Source: Sulfurivermis fontis
Lineage (GTDB): Bacteria > Pseudomonadota > Gammaproteobacteria > Thiohalomonadales > Thiohalomonadaceae
Length of the DNA: 64,000 nucleotides
Direction: 5' to 3'
Assembly (NCBI RefSeq): GCF_004001245.1
Contig: NZ_AP018724.1
Location: 372,001 to 436,000, forward strand
Shown piece after piece: positions 1 through 9,127 of the stretch. The position numbers and the translations under genes are program-made. Positions within the stretch are counted from its first letter, which is position 1. Each line of letters opens with the position of its first letter. The notes under the pieces are model-generated. The model made no database searches. It was not told where the DNA came from and saw only the letters and a program-made list of their open reading frames with translations.

Positions 1-1545
1 CTTGCCCTGTGCCTTGGCCTGGTACATGGCCGCATCGGCATGGCGTAGTAGGGTTTCCGTATCCTGCGCATCGTGGGGATAGCAGCTGATACCGATGCTG
101 GCACCGATAGACGCGATGTGCTGTTCCAGGGGGAACGGAAGGGAAAGCGCATCCAGCAGGTTGCGTGCCACAAGCCCGGCATCGTCAGTAGTGTGTACAT
201 CCTCCAGCAGGATGGTGAATTCATCACCGCCGAAACGGGCCACCATGTCGACTTCGCGAACATGACGCTGCAGACGTTCGGCCACGATCCGCAGCAGGAG
301 ATCGCCCCTGGCATGACCCAACGTATCGTTAACGGCCTTGAAACCATCCAAATCGAGAAATAGCAGCGCCAGATTTTTCTTGTAGCGATGGGCCCGGGCA
401 AGGGCATGGCTCAAATGGGCTGCAAACAGCATACGGTTGGATAATCCGGTGAGAGGGTCGTGGTGCGCTTGGTGGGCCAGCTGCTGCTGCTTTTCACGCA
501 TTTCAGCCTCCGCCAGCGCCCGCTCGGTCACATCACGTGAACTCTCGACGATAGCTCGCAGTGTTCCGTCTTCATTCCACAGCGGGGAGGCTTGCAACTC
601 CACGATGCGCGGTTCGCCTGCCGCGTCATAGTGTTGGTGCATGAGAATGACCGGCGCGCGGTTCTTCGCCACTTCAGCGATTGGGCAGGGATGCTCGGGG
701 GTGGCGCAAGGACTGTCGCGCCGGTGGCTGAGCTGATAACAGAAACGGGCAGAGCCATCGTCGCCATTCAGCGCGGCGGCGGCCCGATTCATCAATTGCA
801 CGCGGTAATCCGGGCCAATTACCATGATCGGCTCCAACACACTGTCCATGACGGTTTGCAGAAAAGCGTGCTCCTCCGCCAAGCGTGCCTCGGCGGCCTG
901 GCGCTCTTCGATTTCATGCTGCAGGGCCGTATTGGTCCGGTGCAGTTCCTCGGTGCGTTGTGCCACCATCTGCTCACGCTGGTGCAGCAGACGGCAATTG
1001 GCCAGTAGCTGTCCCAGGGTGTTGGCGAACAGCAGCAACAGGCGTTCGTGCCAGAAATCAAAAAAACCGCTTTCGGGGTGAAACACATTCAGCACACCGA
1101 TCACCTTGCCGTCCCCACGCAGCGGCACACTGATCAGCGAGCCATGGGGTGGCGAGTTTGGCATGGGGGCGGAAAAATGCGGGTCATCGGCGCAGGAGCG
1201 GCAATGTTGCAGTTCGCCACTGGCGGCAGCACGCCCCATGATGCCTTCGCCGATACGGAACCGGTGTTGCTGGCGCTCAGTGGCGGCCCCGTTCTGCCAG
1301 AGATCATCCCAGCTGAATCCTGCCGCATTCACCAGTTCATTTTCCCGTGTGAGCAGGAAGATGGAGCAGCGCTCCAGATCCTGGTTCTGGCGCAGGGCAT
1401 CAAGGGCGCGGGTAAGCAGCGCGTTTTCATCCAACGATGCCGCCGGCAATTCGGTGAGAATGAACAGCGCCGACAGTGAATCCAGCAGGTTGACCAGATG
1501 GCGGTTGAGTTCCCGCGAGGCGTCAGCGAGTGACGAGTTGGTCAT
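1..1545 (-). CDS. GAF-PAS-GGDEF diguanylate cyclase, C-terminus cut by window edge
   Basis: The reading frame opens at ATG 1545 (MTNSSLADASRELN) and stays open to base 1, giving 515 codons without a stop, so the end lies outside the window. Residues about 20-170 look like a GAF domain (contains IGEGIMGRAAASGE). A coiled linker follows, then a PAS domain (about 225-340, DSVLEPIMVIGPDYRVQLMN). A GGDEF domain follows, with DPLTGLSNRM and an intact RFGGDEF at about residues 436-442. It should make c-di-GMP in the cytoplasm in response to a GAF or PAS ligand. It starts 5 bp after the HDOD stop, so it is probably the last gene of the minus-strand signalling operon. Activity is inferred from motifs; the ligand is unknown. 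Confidence 0.9.
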   Translation of the reverse strand, partial: MTNSSLADASRELNRHLVNLLDSLSALFILTELPAASLDENALLTRALDALRQNQDLERCSIFLLTRENELVNAAGFSWDDLWQNGAATERQQHRFRIGEGIMGRAAASGELQHCRSCADDPHFSAPMPNSPPHGSLISVPLRGDGKVIGVLNVFHPESGFFDFWHERLLLLFANTLGQLLANCRLLHQREQMVAQRTEELHRTNTALQHEIEERQAAEARLAEEHAFLQTVMDSVLEPIMVIGPDYRVQLMNRAAAALNGDDGSARFCYQLSHRRDSPCATPEHPCPIAEVAKNRAPVILMHQHYDAAGEPRIVELQASPLWNEDGTLRAIVESSRDVTERALAEAEMREKQQQLAHQAHHDPLTGLSNRMLFAAHLSHALARAHRYKKNLALLFLDLDGFKAVNDTLGHARGDLLLRIVAERLQRHVREVDMVARFGGDEFTILLEDVHTTDDAGLVARNLLDALSLPFPLEQHIASIGASIGISCYPHDAQDTETLLRHADAAMYQAKAQGK

Positions 1546-1550
1546 GGTGA

Positions 1551-2411
1551 TTATGCCCGCGCCAAAATCAGGCACATCTCACGAATGGCTTCCAGTTGTT
1601 GGCAGGTGTTTTGCCATACACCCTCCAAGCGAGCCGGAGTGATACCGAAGAGGGTAAACGTGGCATCCTCGTTGGCGGTATGCGGCCGGCCATCAACCAT
1701 CTGGTTGGCGCAGCGGGCGCAGGCTCCGCTAAGCAGTACCAGGGGCCAATGCTCGCCGCGATAACTGCGGTCGTAATGATATTGCATGACCAGCAGCAAA
1801 TTATCGGGGAAGTGCCAGCGGCTGCCCAGCCAGATGCCGGCTTGGTAGTGGTCGGTGTTCAGCACGGCCTGAATATGATCGGCCAGGCGTGACTCTGGTG
1901 CGGCGCGGTAGCTGTCAAGCGCTTGGTTCATCTCTTCAGGATAGAGGTGAACCAGTACAAGCAGGCCGATACTGTGCAGCAGACCTGCCAGGTAGACGCT
2001 GTCACCGGCGGGGCGCAATTCGGCAGGCATGGCTGTGTAGAGTTGCTGACTGAGCAGGGCTGTGGTCATGGCCGTCATCCAGTAACGCTCCACGTCAAAG
2101 GCAGGACAGCGACTGGTATCGAGGGAGCCGGCGATGGCCATACCCATAGCCATGCTTTTGACGGTGACCAGTCCCAGCACGAATACGGCATCGCGTAATG
2201 AATGGATGCGTCCGCTGTGGCCGAAGAACGCCGAGTTTGCCAGGCCCAACAAGCGGGCTGTGATGGTGGGGCACTTCTCCAACACCGAGACGATACGCTC
2301 CACATCCAGATCGTCGGTATCGAAGGCAGTGAGGATGCGTTGTGCCATATTGGACAGCGTCGGTAGTTCTTTTTGTCGCTGTACCAGCTGGCGGATGTGT
2401 TTGTCTGTCAT
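1551..2411 (-). CDS. HDOD domain signalling protein
   Basis: I chose the start MTDKHIRQLVQRQKELPTL, giving 286 aa. A longer frame exists, but its extra 80 residues overlap the end of the upstream EAL gene and have no domain character. The HDOD fold covers about residues 15-215 (LPTLSNMAQRIL, CPTITARLLGLANSAFFG, DAVFVLGLVTVKSMA, LAGLLHSIGLLVLVHLYPEE). HDOD proteins are non-catalytic HD-like modules, often linked to c-di-GMP or chemotaxis signalling. It sits 37 bp downstream of a GGDEF/EAL gene and 5 bp upstream of a GGDEF gene, which suggests it works in the same circuit. No extra output domain is visible. Confidence 0.88.
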   Translation of the reverse strand: MTDKHIRQLVQRQKELPTLSNMAQRILTAFDTDDLDVERIVSVLEKCPTITARLLGLANSAFFGHSGRIHSLRDAVFVLGLVTVKSMAMGMAIAGSLDTSRCPAFDVERYWMTAMTTALLSQQLYTAMPAELRPAGDSVYLAGLLHSIGLLVLVHLYPEEMNQALDSYRAAPESRLADHIQAVLNTDHYQAGIWLGSRWHFPDNLLLVMQYHYDRSYRGEHWPLVLLSGACARCANQMVDGRPHTANEDATFTLFGITPARLEGVWQNTCQQLEAIREMCLILARA

Positions 2412-2448
2412 GCCATTCGTGTGCGCATCGCGTCTGGAACGGAAAATA

Positions 2449-5400
2449 TCAGTGTAGCTGGCCCCGGTAAAGATTGGCGAAGTCTGCGGCAGCCATGGGG
2501 CGGCCATAGTAATACCCTTGGGCCTGGGGGCAGCCGTTGGCATGCAGGTAACCGGCCTGGCCGGCCTGCTCCACTCCTTCAGCCACGACCTGCAATTTGA
2601 GGCGGCTGGCCATGGCGAGGATCGCGTCGATGATGGAGATATCTTCCGCATTGTCAGGTAGACCGCGCACGAAGGATTGATCGATCTTCAGTACATCTAT
2701 CGGGAAACGCTTGAGATATAGCAGGCTGGAGTAGCCGGTACCGAAGTCATCAATGGCGATACGCACGCCCAGGGAACGGATATCCTGCAGGGTTCCCCGC
2801 ACATCTTCGCTATCCTGGATCAGACTGGTTTCTGTGAATTCCAGTTCCAGCCAGTCCCCTGGCAGGCTGTGTTCACCCAGAATATCGCGTATTTCCTTGG
2901 AGAGTTTACGCTGCAAGATGTGGCGACCGGACAGATTGACTGCCAAATGGATACCCTTCAGCCCCTCCTTACGCCAGCCGAGGTAGTGATTGCAGGCGGT
3001 ACGCAGAACCCAGCGATCGATATCGATGATCGCTCCACTTTCCTCGGCAATGGCCAGGAACTCCGCCGGTGGTAGCAGGCCGCGTTCAGGGTGGTTCCAG
3101 CGGACCAGTACTTCGGCACCACTGATATGGCCGCTGGCGATGTCGATCTGCGGTTGGAACAACAGGGTGAATTCATTTTCACGCAGGGCGCGGCGTAACT
3201 CGGATTCCAGACGCAGGCGCGCGTGAGAGGCGGCATTCATCTCCGCCTGATAGAATAAGTATTGGTTGCGCCCGGTGTTTTTTGCCCGGTACATGGCGGT
3301 ATCGGCGTTCTTGAGCAGCGTTTCGAGATCAGTGCCGTCAGCGGGGTACATGGCAATACCAATACTGGCGCCGCTGAACACTTCCTGACCACAGAAATGG
3401 AACGGTCTGGCCAGTGCCTTGAGCATACGCTCAGCGATGCGTGCCACGTGTCTTTCATCTCCGGGCTTTTCCAGTAGCACGATGAACTCGTCGCCGCCGA
3501 GGCGCGCTACGGTATCCTGCTCGCGCAGACAGTCCCGCAATTTTTTTGCCACCTGCTGGAGTAGCTGGTCTCCCGCTTCGTGCCCCAATGTGTCGTTAAT
3601 GGTTTTGAAACGATCCAGATCGATGAACATCACCCCCAGCGGACTGGGGTCGCGTTTACGCTTGGTGAGTGACTGCTGCAAGCGTTCGGTGAACAGGGCG
3701 CGATTGGGTAGATTGGTCAGCGGGTCGTAATAGGCCATCTGTGCCAGCCGCTGTTCAGTACGCTTCAGAGTGGTGATATCGGAGAATACGCCGACATAAT
3801 GCGTAATCCTGCCCCGGTTATCGCGGACGGTGCTGACTGACAGGTATTCCGCGAATACTTGGCCGCCTTTGCGCCGATTCCATAGCTCGCCCCGCCATTC
3901 TCCCTGGCGGCGAATAGTGCGCCAGAAATTACGGTAAAAGACATGGCCCTGGGCTCCCGAGGCGAGCAGGCGCGCGCTGCGACCCAATACCTCGTGCTGC
4001 TCATAACCGGTGATGCGGCAGAAGGCCCGGTTGACGGCGACGATGTGCATTTCCGCGTCGGTAATGACGATGCCCTCCAAGGTGTTGTCGAATACCTTGG
4101 CCGTAAGGCGGGTATGTTCCTGTGCCTTGATCTCGGCGCTGATGTCGCTGGAGAACACTACGACGCCGGAGATTGCTCCGGACGCATCACAGAACGGAGC
4201 CTTGTCAAGACGCAGCCAGAGCAAGGCTCCGTCTGGTTGCAGCAGCGGCTCCACCAGATTCACCTGTTCCCTGCCGGTGTTGATTACCTCAAGGTTGCTG
4301 GTCTGGCAACGTGCGGCGAAGTCGGCAGGGAATAGTTCGAATATGGTTTTGCCGAGCAGTTGGCTGATGCGCAGACCAAGGAAGTCTGCCGCGCGTTGGT
4401 TGGCACGCAGTACGCGGCCATTGCGATCGAAATACCAGATGAATGCCGGAACCGAATCGAAAATTACCTGATAATCATTGCGCTGGGCACGCAGGGCGGC
4501 GGTGCGTTCCTCCACGCGTTGTTCCAGTTCGGCATGCGCCGAGCGCAGGCTTTGCAGCATGTGGCGGAAAGAGGCGGACAATTGCCCCAACTCATCGGCG
4601 CCGGTCGTTGCGGTGTTCAATTCATGGTGAATATTTTGCGCGACCTGCTCGGCATTGCGGGAAAGTATTGCCAAGGGTTGGGTAATGCGTCGGGCGATGG
4701 TGCGGGCGGCGAAAAATACCACTAGCAGGATCAGGACGGCCAGTATCAGATAGCTGTAGGTCAGCTGGGTAAGCGAGGCAAAGGCGGCATTGCGCGGTTC
4801 GCCTACCCAGAGGTCGAGGTGCAGTCCGTCAAAAGGTGATGCCAGGGCCAGTGTGTTACGGGTGAGCAACAGTGCTGCGGGAGGATCGGAACAACGCGCG
4901 CAGGCCAGGAGATTTTTCCCATCCGAGGTGATGCGTGCCGTACGTTCACCGGCGAGAGCGAATATATCGGAGAATAATTGCTCCAGGCTGAAACGCGCCA
5001 CAATCATTCCTTCGGGCTGGCCGGTTCCTGGATAGAATACCGGCAGGGCCAGCAGCAGGCCCTGTCCGTCGGGAAGCCATGCGGTATGGTGGCGGTTCTC
5101 CCCCATCACTTGGTGGTGCCATGCCGGGTCCGATAGTGTCAGTTCGTGTTCCGGGCGGTTGCAGGCCAGGGCGTGGCCACGGAAGTCATGCAAGCAGAGC
5201 GCGGCAGGCGCCAGGGAGGCCGTATGAAACTCGCGCAGGAAGGGCAGGAGATAGCCGTCGCGTCCGGCAGAGTCTAGCAGGGCGTTGACCGCCAGGGTGT
5301 TGCTGGCCAATGCCCGCATTTCCTCACCGATTTGGTTCAGGCGCAACTCGAGACGCTGTGTCAGCAGGGCAGCGGTAGCGGCGTGCTCCTGCTCGATTTG

Positions 5401-5550
5401 TCGTTGCAGCAGGTGGCGGCTGAAGCTATAGGACATCAGACCGGTCAGTGTCAGGGCTACAGTGGCCACGGTCAGTGCCGCTGCCAGAATGCGGTTGGCG
5501 ATGCTGGCACCCATCCAGCGTTCAAGACGTTCCAGCAATGGGGACTTCAT
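2449..5550 (-). CDS. membrane GGDEF/EAL protein with HAMP and two PAS domains
   Basis: 1033 aa. TM1 is about 20-42, a periplasmic sensor region about 43-262, and TM2 about 264-283, followed by HAMP (284-336). PAS1 is about 358-470 and PAS2 about 480-596 with a PAC-like tail. The GGDEF domain is about 603-770 with intact GGDEF at 685-689 and DLDRFK upstream. The EAL domain is about 785-1030, with EVL in place of EAL in the first motif but retaining FTETSL, DDFGTGYS, LKIDQSF and EGVE. Both cyclase and phosphodiesterase activities are therefore possible. The ATG overlaps the stop of the upstream binding-protein gene by 4 bp, which suggests the binding protein delivers its ligand signal to this sensor. 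HDOD and GGDEF genes follow. Confidence 0.93.
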   Translation of the reverse strand: MKSPLLERLERWMGASIANRILAAALTVATVALTLTGLMSYSFSRHLLQRQIEQEHAATAALLTQRLELRLNQIGEEMRALASNTLAVNALLDSAGRDGYLLPFLREFHTASLAPAALCLHDFRGHALACNRPEHELTLSDPAWHHQVMGENRHHTAWLPDGQGLLLALPVFYPGTGQPEGMIVARFSLEQLFSDIFALAGERTARITSDGKNLLACARCSDPPAALLLTRNTLALASPFDGLHLDLWVGEPRNAAFASLTQLTYSYLILAVLILLVVFFAARTIARRITQPLAILSRNAEQVAQNIHHELNTATTGADELGQLSASFRHMLQSLRSAHAELEQRVEERTAALRAQRNDYQVIFDSVPAFIWYFDRNGRVLRANQRAADFLGLRISQLLGKTIFELFPADFAARCQTSNLEVINTGREQVNLVEPLLQPDGALLWLRLDKAPFCDASGAISGVVVFSSDISAEIKAQEHTRLTAKVFDNTLEGIVITDAEMHIVAVNRAFCRITGYEQHEVLGRSARLLASGAQGHVFYRNFWRTIRRQGEWRGELWNRRKGGQVFAEYLSVSTVRDNRGRITHYVGVFSDITTLKRTEQRLAQMAYYDPLTNLPNRALFTERLQQSLTKRKRDPSPLGVMFIDLDRFKTINDTLGHEAGDQLLQQVAKKLRDCLREQDTVARLGGDEFIVLLEKPGDERHVARIAERMLKALARPFHFCGQEVFSGASIGIAMYPADGTDLETLLKNADTAMYRAKNTGRNQYLFYQAEMNAASHARLRLESELRRALRENEFTLLFQPQIDIASGHISGAEVLVRWNHPERGLLPPAEFLAIAEESGAIIDIDRWVLRTACNHYLGWRKEGLKGIHLAVNLSGRHILQRKLSKEIRDILGEHSLPGDWLELEFTETSLIQDSEDVRGTLQDIRSLGVRIAIDDFGTGYSSLLYLKRFPIDVLKIDQSFVRGLPDNAEDISIIDAILAMASRLKLQVVAEGVEQAGQAGYLHANGCPQAQGYYYGRPMAAADFANLYRGQLH

Positions 5551-6713
5551 TGCGCTTGCTCCACGTGAACCAGTGCGCCATCGTGGCGGTAGCGGGCCAT
5601 GAACACATCTGCCGGAGCCAATGCCTCATGGTTGTCGTGGCTGAATGGCCTAGGCCAATGTTTGATCAGGCCGCTGTAATCACGAACCTGTTCCAGGGCG
5701 TCGCGGATCTTGGCGCGATCGGTACTCCCGGCCAGGTTGATGGCGCGCGCCAGGATGTGGGTCAGATCGTAGGCGTGGGCCAGCCCCACCGGTGAAGCTA
5801 TTTGCCCGGCACTGGTAATGCCGTGGTGTTCTTTCAATGCGGCAAGCAGACGTGTCGCCGGCTGCGGACGTGACGGCGTATGAAAACTGTAGGTCTGCAC
5901 CACGGCAAGATCGACTTGCTGCAACGCCGGGCCGGTCATGGCCGGAAAGTCGCCACCGCTGATACCCCAATGGCTGGCGATGGGCAGGCGCTGGTGCTCC
6001 GGCAGTGTTGCCAGTTCGCGTACCAGTATCGAGCCTTCCATCTCGTTGGCGACAAGCACGATACCTTCGGCGCCAGTATCCAGCAGGGCGCGGTAGTGTT
6101 CCAGCATCGATTGGTCACCCCAGTTGTACCAGCGGATACGGGTGACTTCGGGCGCCTGATCGCGCACTGCCTCCAGAGCCTGCAAGCTGCTGCGTCCCCA
6201 GGCCGTGTTGGGTAGCAACACGCCGATACGGCGTATGCCTTTGCGACGCAGATGGTTGAGCATTACAGGCATCGCCCAGCTATCCCGGAGCGAAAGCCGG
6301 AAAACGTAATTGGGTTGATGACCGTTGTCGACGATGTTATCGGCGGCAGCCCAGGGATCGAGGAGCGGGATGCCGAGACGGTGGATAGTTTCGAGCTGCT
6401 CTAGAACCACCGGACTGAATTTGCCGCAGAATACCGCCACCAAGTCTGGCTGGGCGGCGAAATCCTCGATGTTTTCGATACCGCGCGCCGGTACCGAGCG
6501 GTTGTCCTTGATGATGAGTTGCAAGGGGCGGCCACCCAGCACGCCGCCGCTGGCATTGATCTCGGCAACAGCCAGTTCCAGGCCGAGGGCGATGGCTTCA
6601 TCGGAGGTGCTGGTGCGGTGGCTAATTTCGGCATCAAAGCCGATATATACCGGGGCCCCGCCATAGGCGGGTGGGAGGGACAACAACAGGCACAGCAGAC
6701 TCAGTAGGCGCAC
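5547..6713 (-). CDS. periplasmic ABC-type (LivK-like) ligand-binding protein, orphan
   Basis: 388 aa with an N-terminal signal peptide (MRLLSLLCLLLSLPPAYG, probable cleavage near residue 18). A type I periplasmic binding fold follows: GLELAVAEINASGGVLGGRP, PDLVAVFCGKFSPVV, IRRIGVLLPNTAWGRSSLQ. This is the branched-chain amino acid / amide (LivK) family used by ABC importers. No permease or ATPase gene is next to it; instead its stop overlaps the start of a membrane GGDEF/EAL protein (5547-5550). The context argues for a sensory rather than transport role, with the loaded protein touching the periplasmic domain of the GGDEF/EAL partner. The ligand cannot be read from sequence. Confidence 0.88.
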   Translation of the reverse strand: MRLLSLLCLLLSLPPAYGGAPVYIGFDAEISHRTSTSDEAIALGLELAVAEINASGGVLGGRPLQLIIKDNRSVPARGIENIEDFAAQPDLVAVFCGKFSPVVLEQLETIHRLGIPLLDPWAAADNIVDNGHQPNYVFRLSLRDSWAMPVMLNHLRRKGIRRIGVLLPNTAWGRSSLQALEAVRDQAPEVTRIRWYNWGDQSMLEHYRALLDTGAEGIVLVANEMEGSILVRELATLPEHQRLPIASHWGISGGDFPAMTGPALQQVDLAVVQTYSFHTPSRPQPATRLLAALKEHHGITSAGQIASPVGLAHAYDLTHILARAINLAGSTDRAKIRDALEQVRDYSGLIKHWPRPFSHDNHEALAPADVFMARYRHDGALVHVEQAQ

Positions 6714-6848
6714 GCCAGGATGCTCAGTGTTTCAAATGGTGCATCCCTGTCGTCGGTTTGGATGGGGCCCGTCTCCTCCGGGCGTGGAATTATAATATAG
6801 CGGTGGCGTTACCGTACAACGCCCCAGGCCTGAACGGACCTATGACCA

Positions 6849-7376
6849 ATGAATATCCGACCGTACAGCATGGTTATGCCGGTGATTCACGCCTCGGCCT
6901 ATGTCGATCCGCAGGCGGTGGTGATCGGCGACGTGGTGATCGGTGCGGACAGTTCGCTGTGGCCGATGGCGGTGGCGCGCGGCGACGTCAACTACATCCG
7001 CATCGGGGAACGCAGCAATATCCAGGACGGCACGGTGCTGCACGTGACCCACGGTCACGGCGAAGTGCCGCAGGGGCATCCGCTGATTATCGGCAACGAC
7101 GTCACGGTGGGGCACAACGTCACCCTGCATGGTTGTAATATCGGAGATAATTGCCTGATTGGCCTAGGCTCCATCGTTCTGGACGGGGCCCTGCTGGAGC
7201 CTTATGTCCTGCTCGGCGCCGGCAGCCTGGTGCCGCCGGGCAAAATCCTGCAGGGCGGCTATCTTTGGATGGGGAGTCCGGCCCGGCGGGTGCGCCCGCT
7301 GACGGAGGCCGAACGTGAGCGCTTCGCCTATTCAGCGGCGCATTATGTCCGCCTCAAGGAGACCTACCGGGCCTAG
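6849..7376 (+). CDS. gamma-class carbonic anhydrase family protein (YrdA-like)
   Basis: 175 aa left-handed beta-helix protein with hexapeptide repeats (VIGDVVIGADSSLWPMAV, IIGNDVTVGHNVTLHGC). The three metal-binding histidines of the family are at HVTHGHG, TVGHNV and TLHGC, so a metal site is intact. The ending (GYLWMGSPARRVRPLTEAE, then YSAAHYVRLKETY) matches YrdA/CaiE-type proteins. These bind zinc or iron and may hydrate CO2, but many members have no proven activity. It is divergent from the binding-protein operon to its left. An RRM protein gene follows 24 bp downstream. Confidence 0.92.
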   Translation: MNIRPYSMVMPVIHASAYVDPQAVVIGDVVIGADSSLWPMAVARGDVNYIRIGERSNIQDGTVLHVTHGHGEVPQGHPLIIGNDVTVGHNVTLHGCNIGDNCLIGLGSIVLDGALLEPYVLLGAGSLVPPGKILQGGYLWMGSPARRVRPLTEAERERFAYSAAHYVRLKETYRA

Positions 7377-7400
7377 CCCGAATCATGCAAGGAGGGTTAC

Positions 7401-7835
7401 ATGGAAGTATTCGTGGGTAATCTGCCCAAGACCGTGAAGGTCGCTGACATCGAGCGGCTGCTGGCGCCGTTCGACCGCCGGGTCCAGATCAAGCTGCAGC
7501 AGCACAACCGCAAGAATGGGGAGATCGGTTGTCATGCCGTCTGCACCTTCTCCTCCGACCGGCTGGCCCAGAAGGCCATCAAGAAGCTGAATGGCTCTCA
7601 ACTCTTCGGTCTTGTCCTGAATGTGCGGGAATACCGCTATCGCAGCTACAGCAACGAGCGCCGTGCTCTGGGCTGGCGCAACCGGCCGTGGCAGGGCGTT
7701 GAGCGGCGTGGCGCGGAACGGCGCCAGGGCAGCGTCAAGGCGGCCGAGCCGGACCCGTTTGCCGAGGCGGCGCCGGAGGAAAAGGAGCGCATAGTGATTC
7801 AGGGATACCGCGACCTGGCCACCAAAACCACCTGA
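7401..7835 (+). CDS. small RNA-binding protein with one RRM domain
   Basis: 144 aa. RRM is at residues 1-80: RNP2-like MEVFVGNLP at the N-terminus, an RNP1-like segment around GCHAVCTFSS, and KAIKKLNGSQLFGL. The tail is basic and low-complexity (ERRGAERRQ) and then acidic, and is probably disordered. A strong ribosome site (AAGGAGG) lies 8 bases before the ATG. Bacterial RRM proteins of this type bind single-stranded RNA and are often cold- or stress-linked. A second, shorter RRM-like gene begins 19 bp after its stop, so the two are probably cotranscribed. The RNA targets are unknown. Confidence 0.9.
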   Translation: MEVFVGNLPKTVKVADIERLLAPFDRRVQIKLQQHNRKNGEIGCHAVCTFSSDRLAQKAIKKLNGSQLFGLVLNVREYRYRSYSNERRALGWRNRPWQGVERRGAERRQGSVKAAEPDPFAEAAPEEKERIVIQGYRDLATKTT

Positions 7836-7854
7836 GCACCACGGTAAGACGATC

Positions 7855-8184
7855 ATGGAATTGTTCGTAGGCAATCTGCCCGAGGGCATCAGTCCCGCCG
7901 AACTGGATGTGTTGTTCCTGTGCTGCCGCCCCATGCGCTGGCGGCTGGCGCGCGGGTATGCCGTGGCGACGGTCATCCCGGATCGGTTGGCTCTGCGCGC
8001 CGTGCAACAGTTGCACGGTCGCCCGTTGCGTGGCCGGCCCATCGAGGTGCGTGAATTTCTGCCGCGCGACGTGGCCAACGAGCGCCGCGGCCGTCACCAT
8101 CGCGTACGTAGCTGGAGCGGTCGGGAGCGGCGCTACGGCGAACGGCGTCACAACGCCCCACCGCTTGAATCCGACAGGACCTAG
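7855..8184 (+). CDS. second small RRM-like protein
   Basis: 109 aa, starting [21 protein letters not shown], an RNP2-type start nearly identical to that of the gene before it. The RNP1 region is degenerate: the segment GYAVATVIP lacks the usual aromatic pair. The C-terminus is arginine-rich ([22 protein letters not shown]) and probably contacts nucleic acid. It looks like a diverged tandem duplicate of the upstream RRM gene. The stop codon TAG at 8182-8184 lies in the tetramer CTAG that also supplies the stop of convergent aroE. Confidence 0.8.
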   Translation: MELFVGNLPEGISPAELDVLFLCCRPMRWRLARGYAVATVIPDRLALRAVQQLHGRPLRGRPIEVREFLPRDVANERRGRHHRVRSWSGRERRYGERRHNAPPLESDRT

Positions 8185-9008
8185 CGCAGCGCGGCGATCA
8201 CCTCGGCGCTAGCCGGCCGGACGCCGCGCCAGAGAAAAAAGGCCTCCGCCGCCTGTTCCACCAGCATCCCCAGGCCGTCCACCGCCTGCGCCGCACCGGC
8301 CGCCATGGCCCAGCGCAGGAACGGTGTCGGCTCCTTGCCGTACATCATGTCGTAGCACACCGCGCCGGGGGCGAGGATGCCGTCGGGCAGGGGCGGAACC
8401 TCCCCTTGCAGGCTGGCAGCGGTGCCGTTGATCACCACGTCGAACTGTTGTCCTGCCAGGGCGGCGAAGCTGCTGGCCTGAAGCGGTCCCAGATCGGCGA
8501 AGGCGGCGGCCAGCTCTTCGGCCTTGGCCACGGTACGGTTGGCGATGGTCAGTGTCGCCGGTCTTTCCGCCAGCAGCGGTTCCAGCACGCCGCGCACCGC
8601 GCCACCGGCACCGAGCAGCAGCAGGCGGCGGCCGGCGAGCGGCACGCCGTGGTTGTCCTTGAGGTCCCGAACCAGGCCGACGCCGTCGGTGTTGTCGCCG
8701 AACAGACTACCATCGGCCTCCCAACGCAGGGTGTTCACCGCCCCGGCCCGCTCGGCGCGACCGCTGCGCCGCGTCGCCAGCGCCCAGGCCTCCTGTTTGA
8801 AGGGGACGGTGACGTTCAGCCCCAGGCCGCCGGCGGCGCGGAAGCGCGCCACGGCGGCGGGAAAGTCGCCCAGCTCCACCAGGATCGCTTCATAGCTGAG
8901 ATCCTGGTCGGTTTGCTCGGCGAAGCGGGCGTGGATGTACGGTGATTTGCTGTGGGCGATGGGGTTGCCCATCACCGCGTAACGATCCGTCATTTCCGAG
9001 AACCTCAT
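8181..9008 (-). CDS. aroE: shikimate dehydrogenase (NADP+)
   Basis: 275 aa, a normal length for AroE. The N-terminal substrate domain carries [19 protein letters not shown] and the catalytic lysine motif [11 protein letters not shown]; the catalytic aspartate is in [14 protein letters not shown]. The Rossmann segment is [18 protein letters not shown], with NRT giving the NADP-type basic site. It reduces 3-dehydroshikimate to shikimate in aromatic amino acid synthesis. Start [10 protein letters not shown] was used; [10 protein letters not shown] at 8993 is an alternative. It ends convergently on the RRM gene, sharing CTAG. Confidence 0.96.
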   Translation of the reverse strand: MRFSEMTDRYAVMGNPIAHSKSPYIHARFAEQTDQDLSYEAILVELGDFPAAVARFRAAGGLGLNVTVPFKQEAWALATRRSGRAERAGAVNTLRWEADGSLFGDNTDGVGLVRDLKDNHGVPLAGRRLLLLGAGGAVRGVLEPLLAERPATLTIANRTVAKAEELAAAFADLGPLQASSFAALAGQQFDVVINGTAASLQGEVPPLPDGILAPGAVCYDMMYGKEPTPFLRWAMAAGAAQAVDGLGMLVEQAAEAFFLWRGVRPASAEVIAALR

Positions 9009-9016
9009 GTCAGGCG

Positions 9017-9125
9017 GAGAGGTACGAAGGACAAGGAACGAGAAATGAGTTCGGCGCGCGCGTGTTGTATTGACTCAAATCAGCCGTGCGACACGTCATC
9101 GTGTCTCGTCCCTCGCCTCTGTCTT
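9017..9125. repeat. family C heptad palindrome between pit and aroE
   Basis: The left arm (about 9017-9046) reads as degenerate heptads of the GGTACGA / GGACAAG type. The right arm (about 9096-9125) has GTCTCGTCCCTCGCCTCTGT, its rough inverse complement. The unrelated centre of about 50 bp fills most of the pit-aroE gap. The same arm sequences recur at 11110-11227, 60716-60849 and (one arm) 49364-49425. Confidence 0.6.
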
Positions 9126-9127
9126 CA

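Noticed and set aside
2412-2651. N-terminal 80-residue extension of the HDOD protein
   Set aside because: It overlaps the conserved end of the EAL domain gene on the same strand and has no domain similarity; MTDKHIRQ is the natural start.
9070-9084. FNR-like sequence TTGACTCAAATCAG
   Set aside because: It matches only part of the consensus, lies inside a family C repeat centre, and no gene start is suitably placed.
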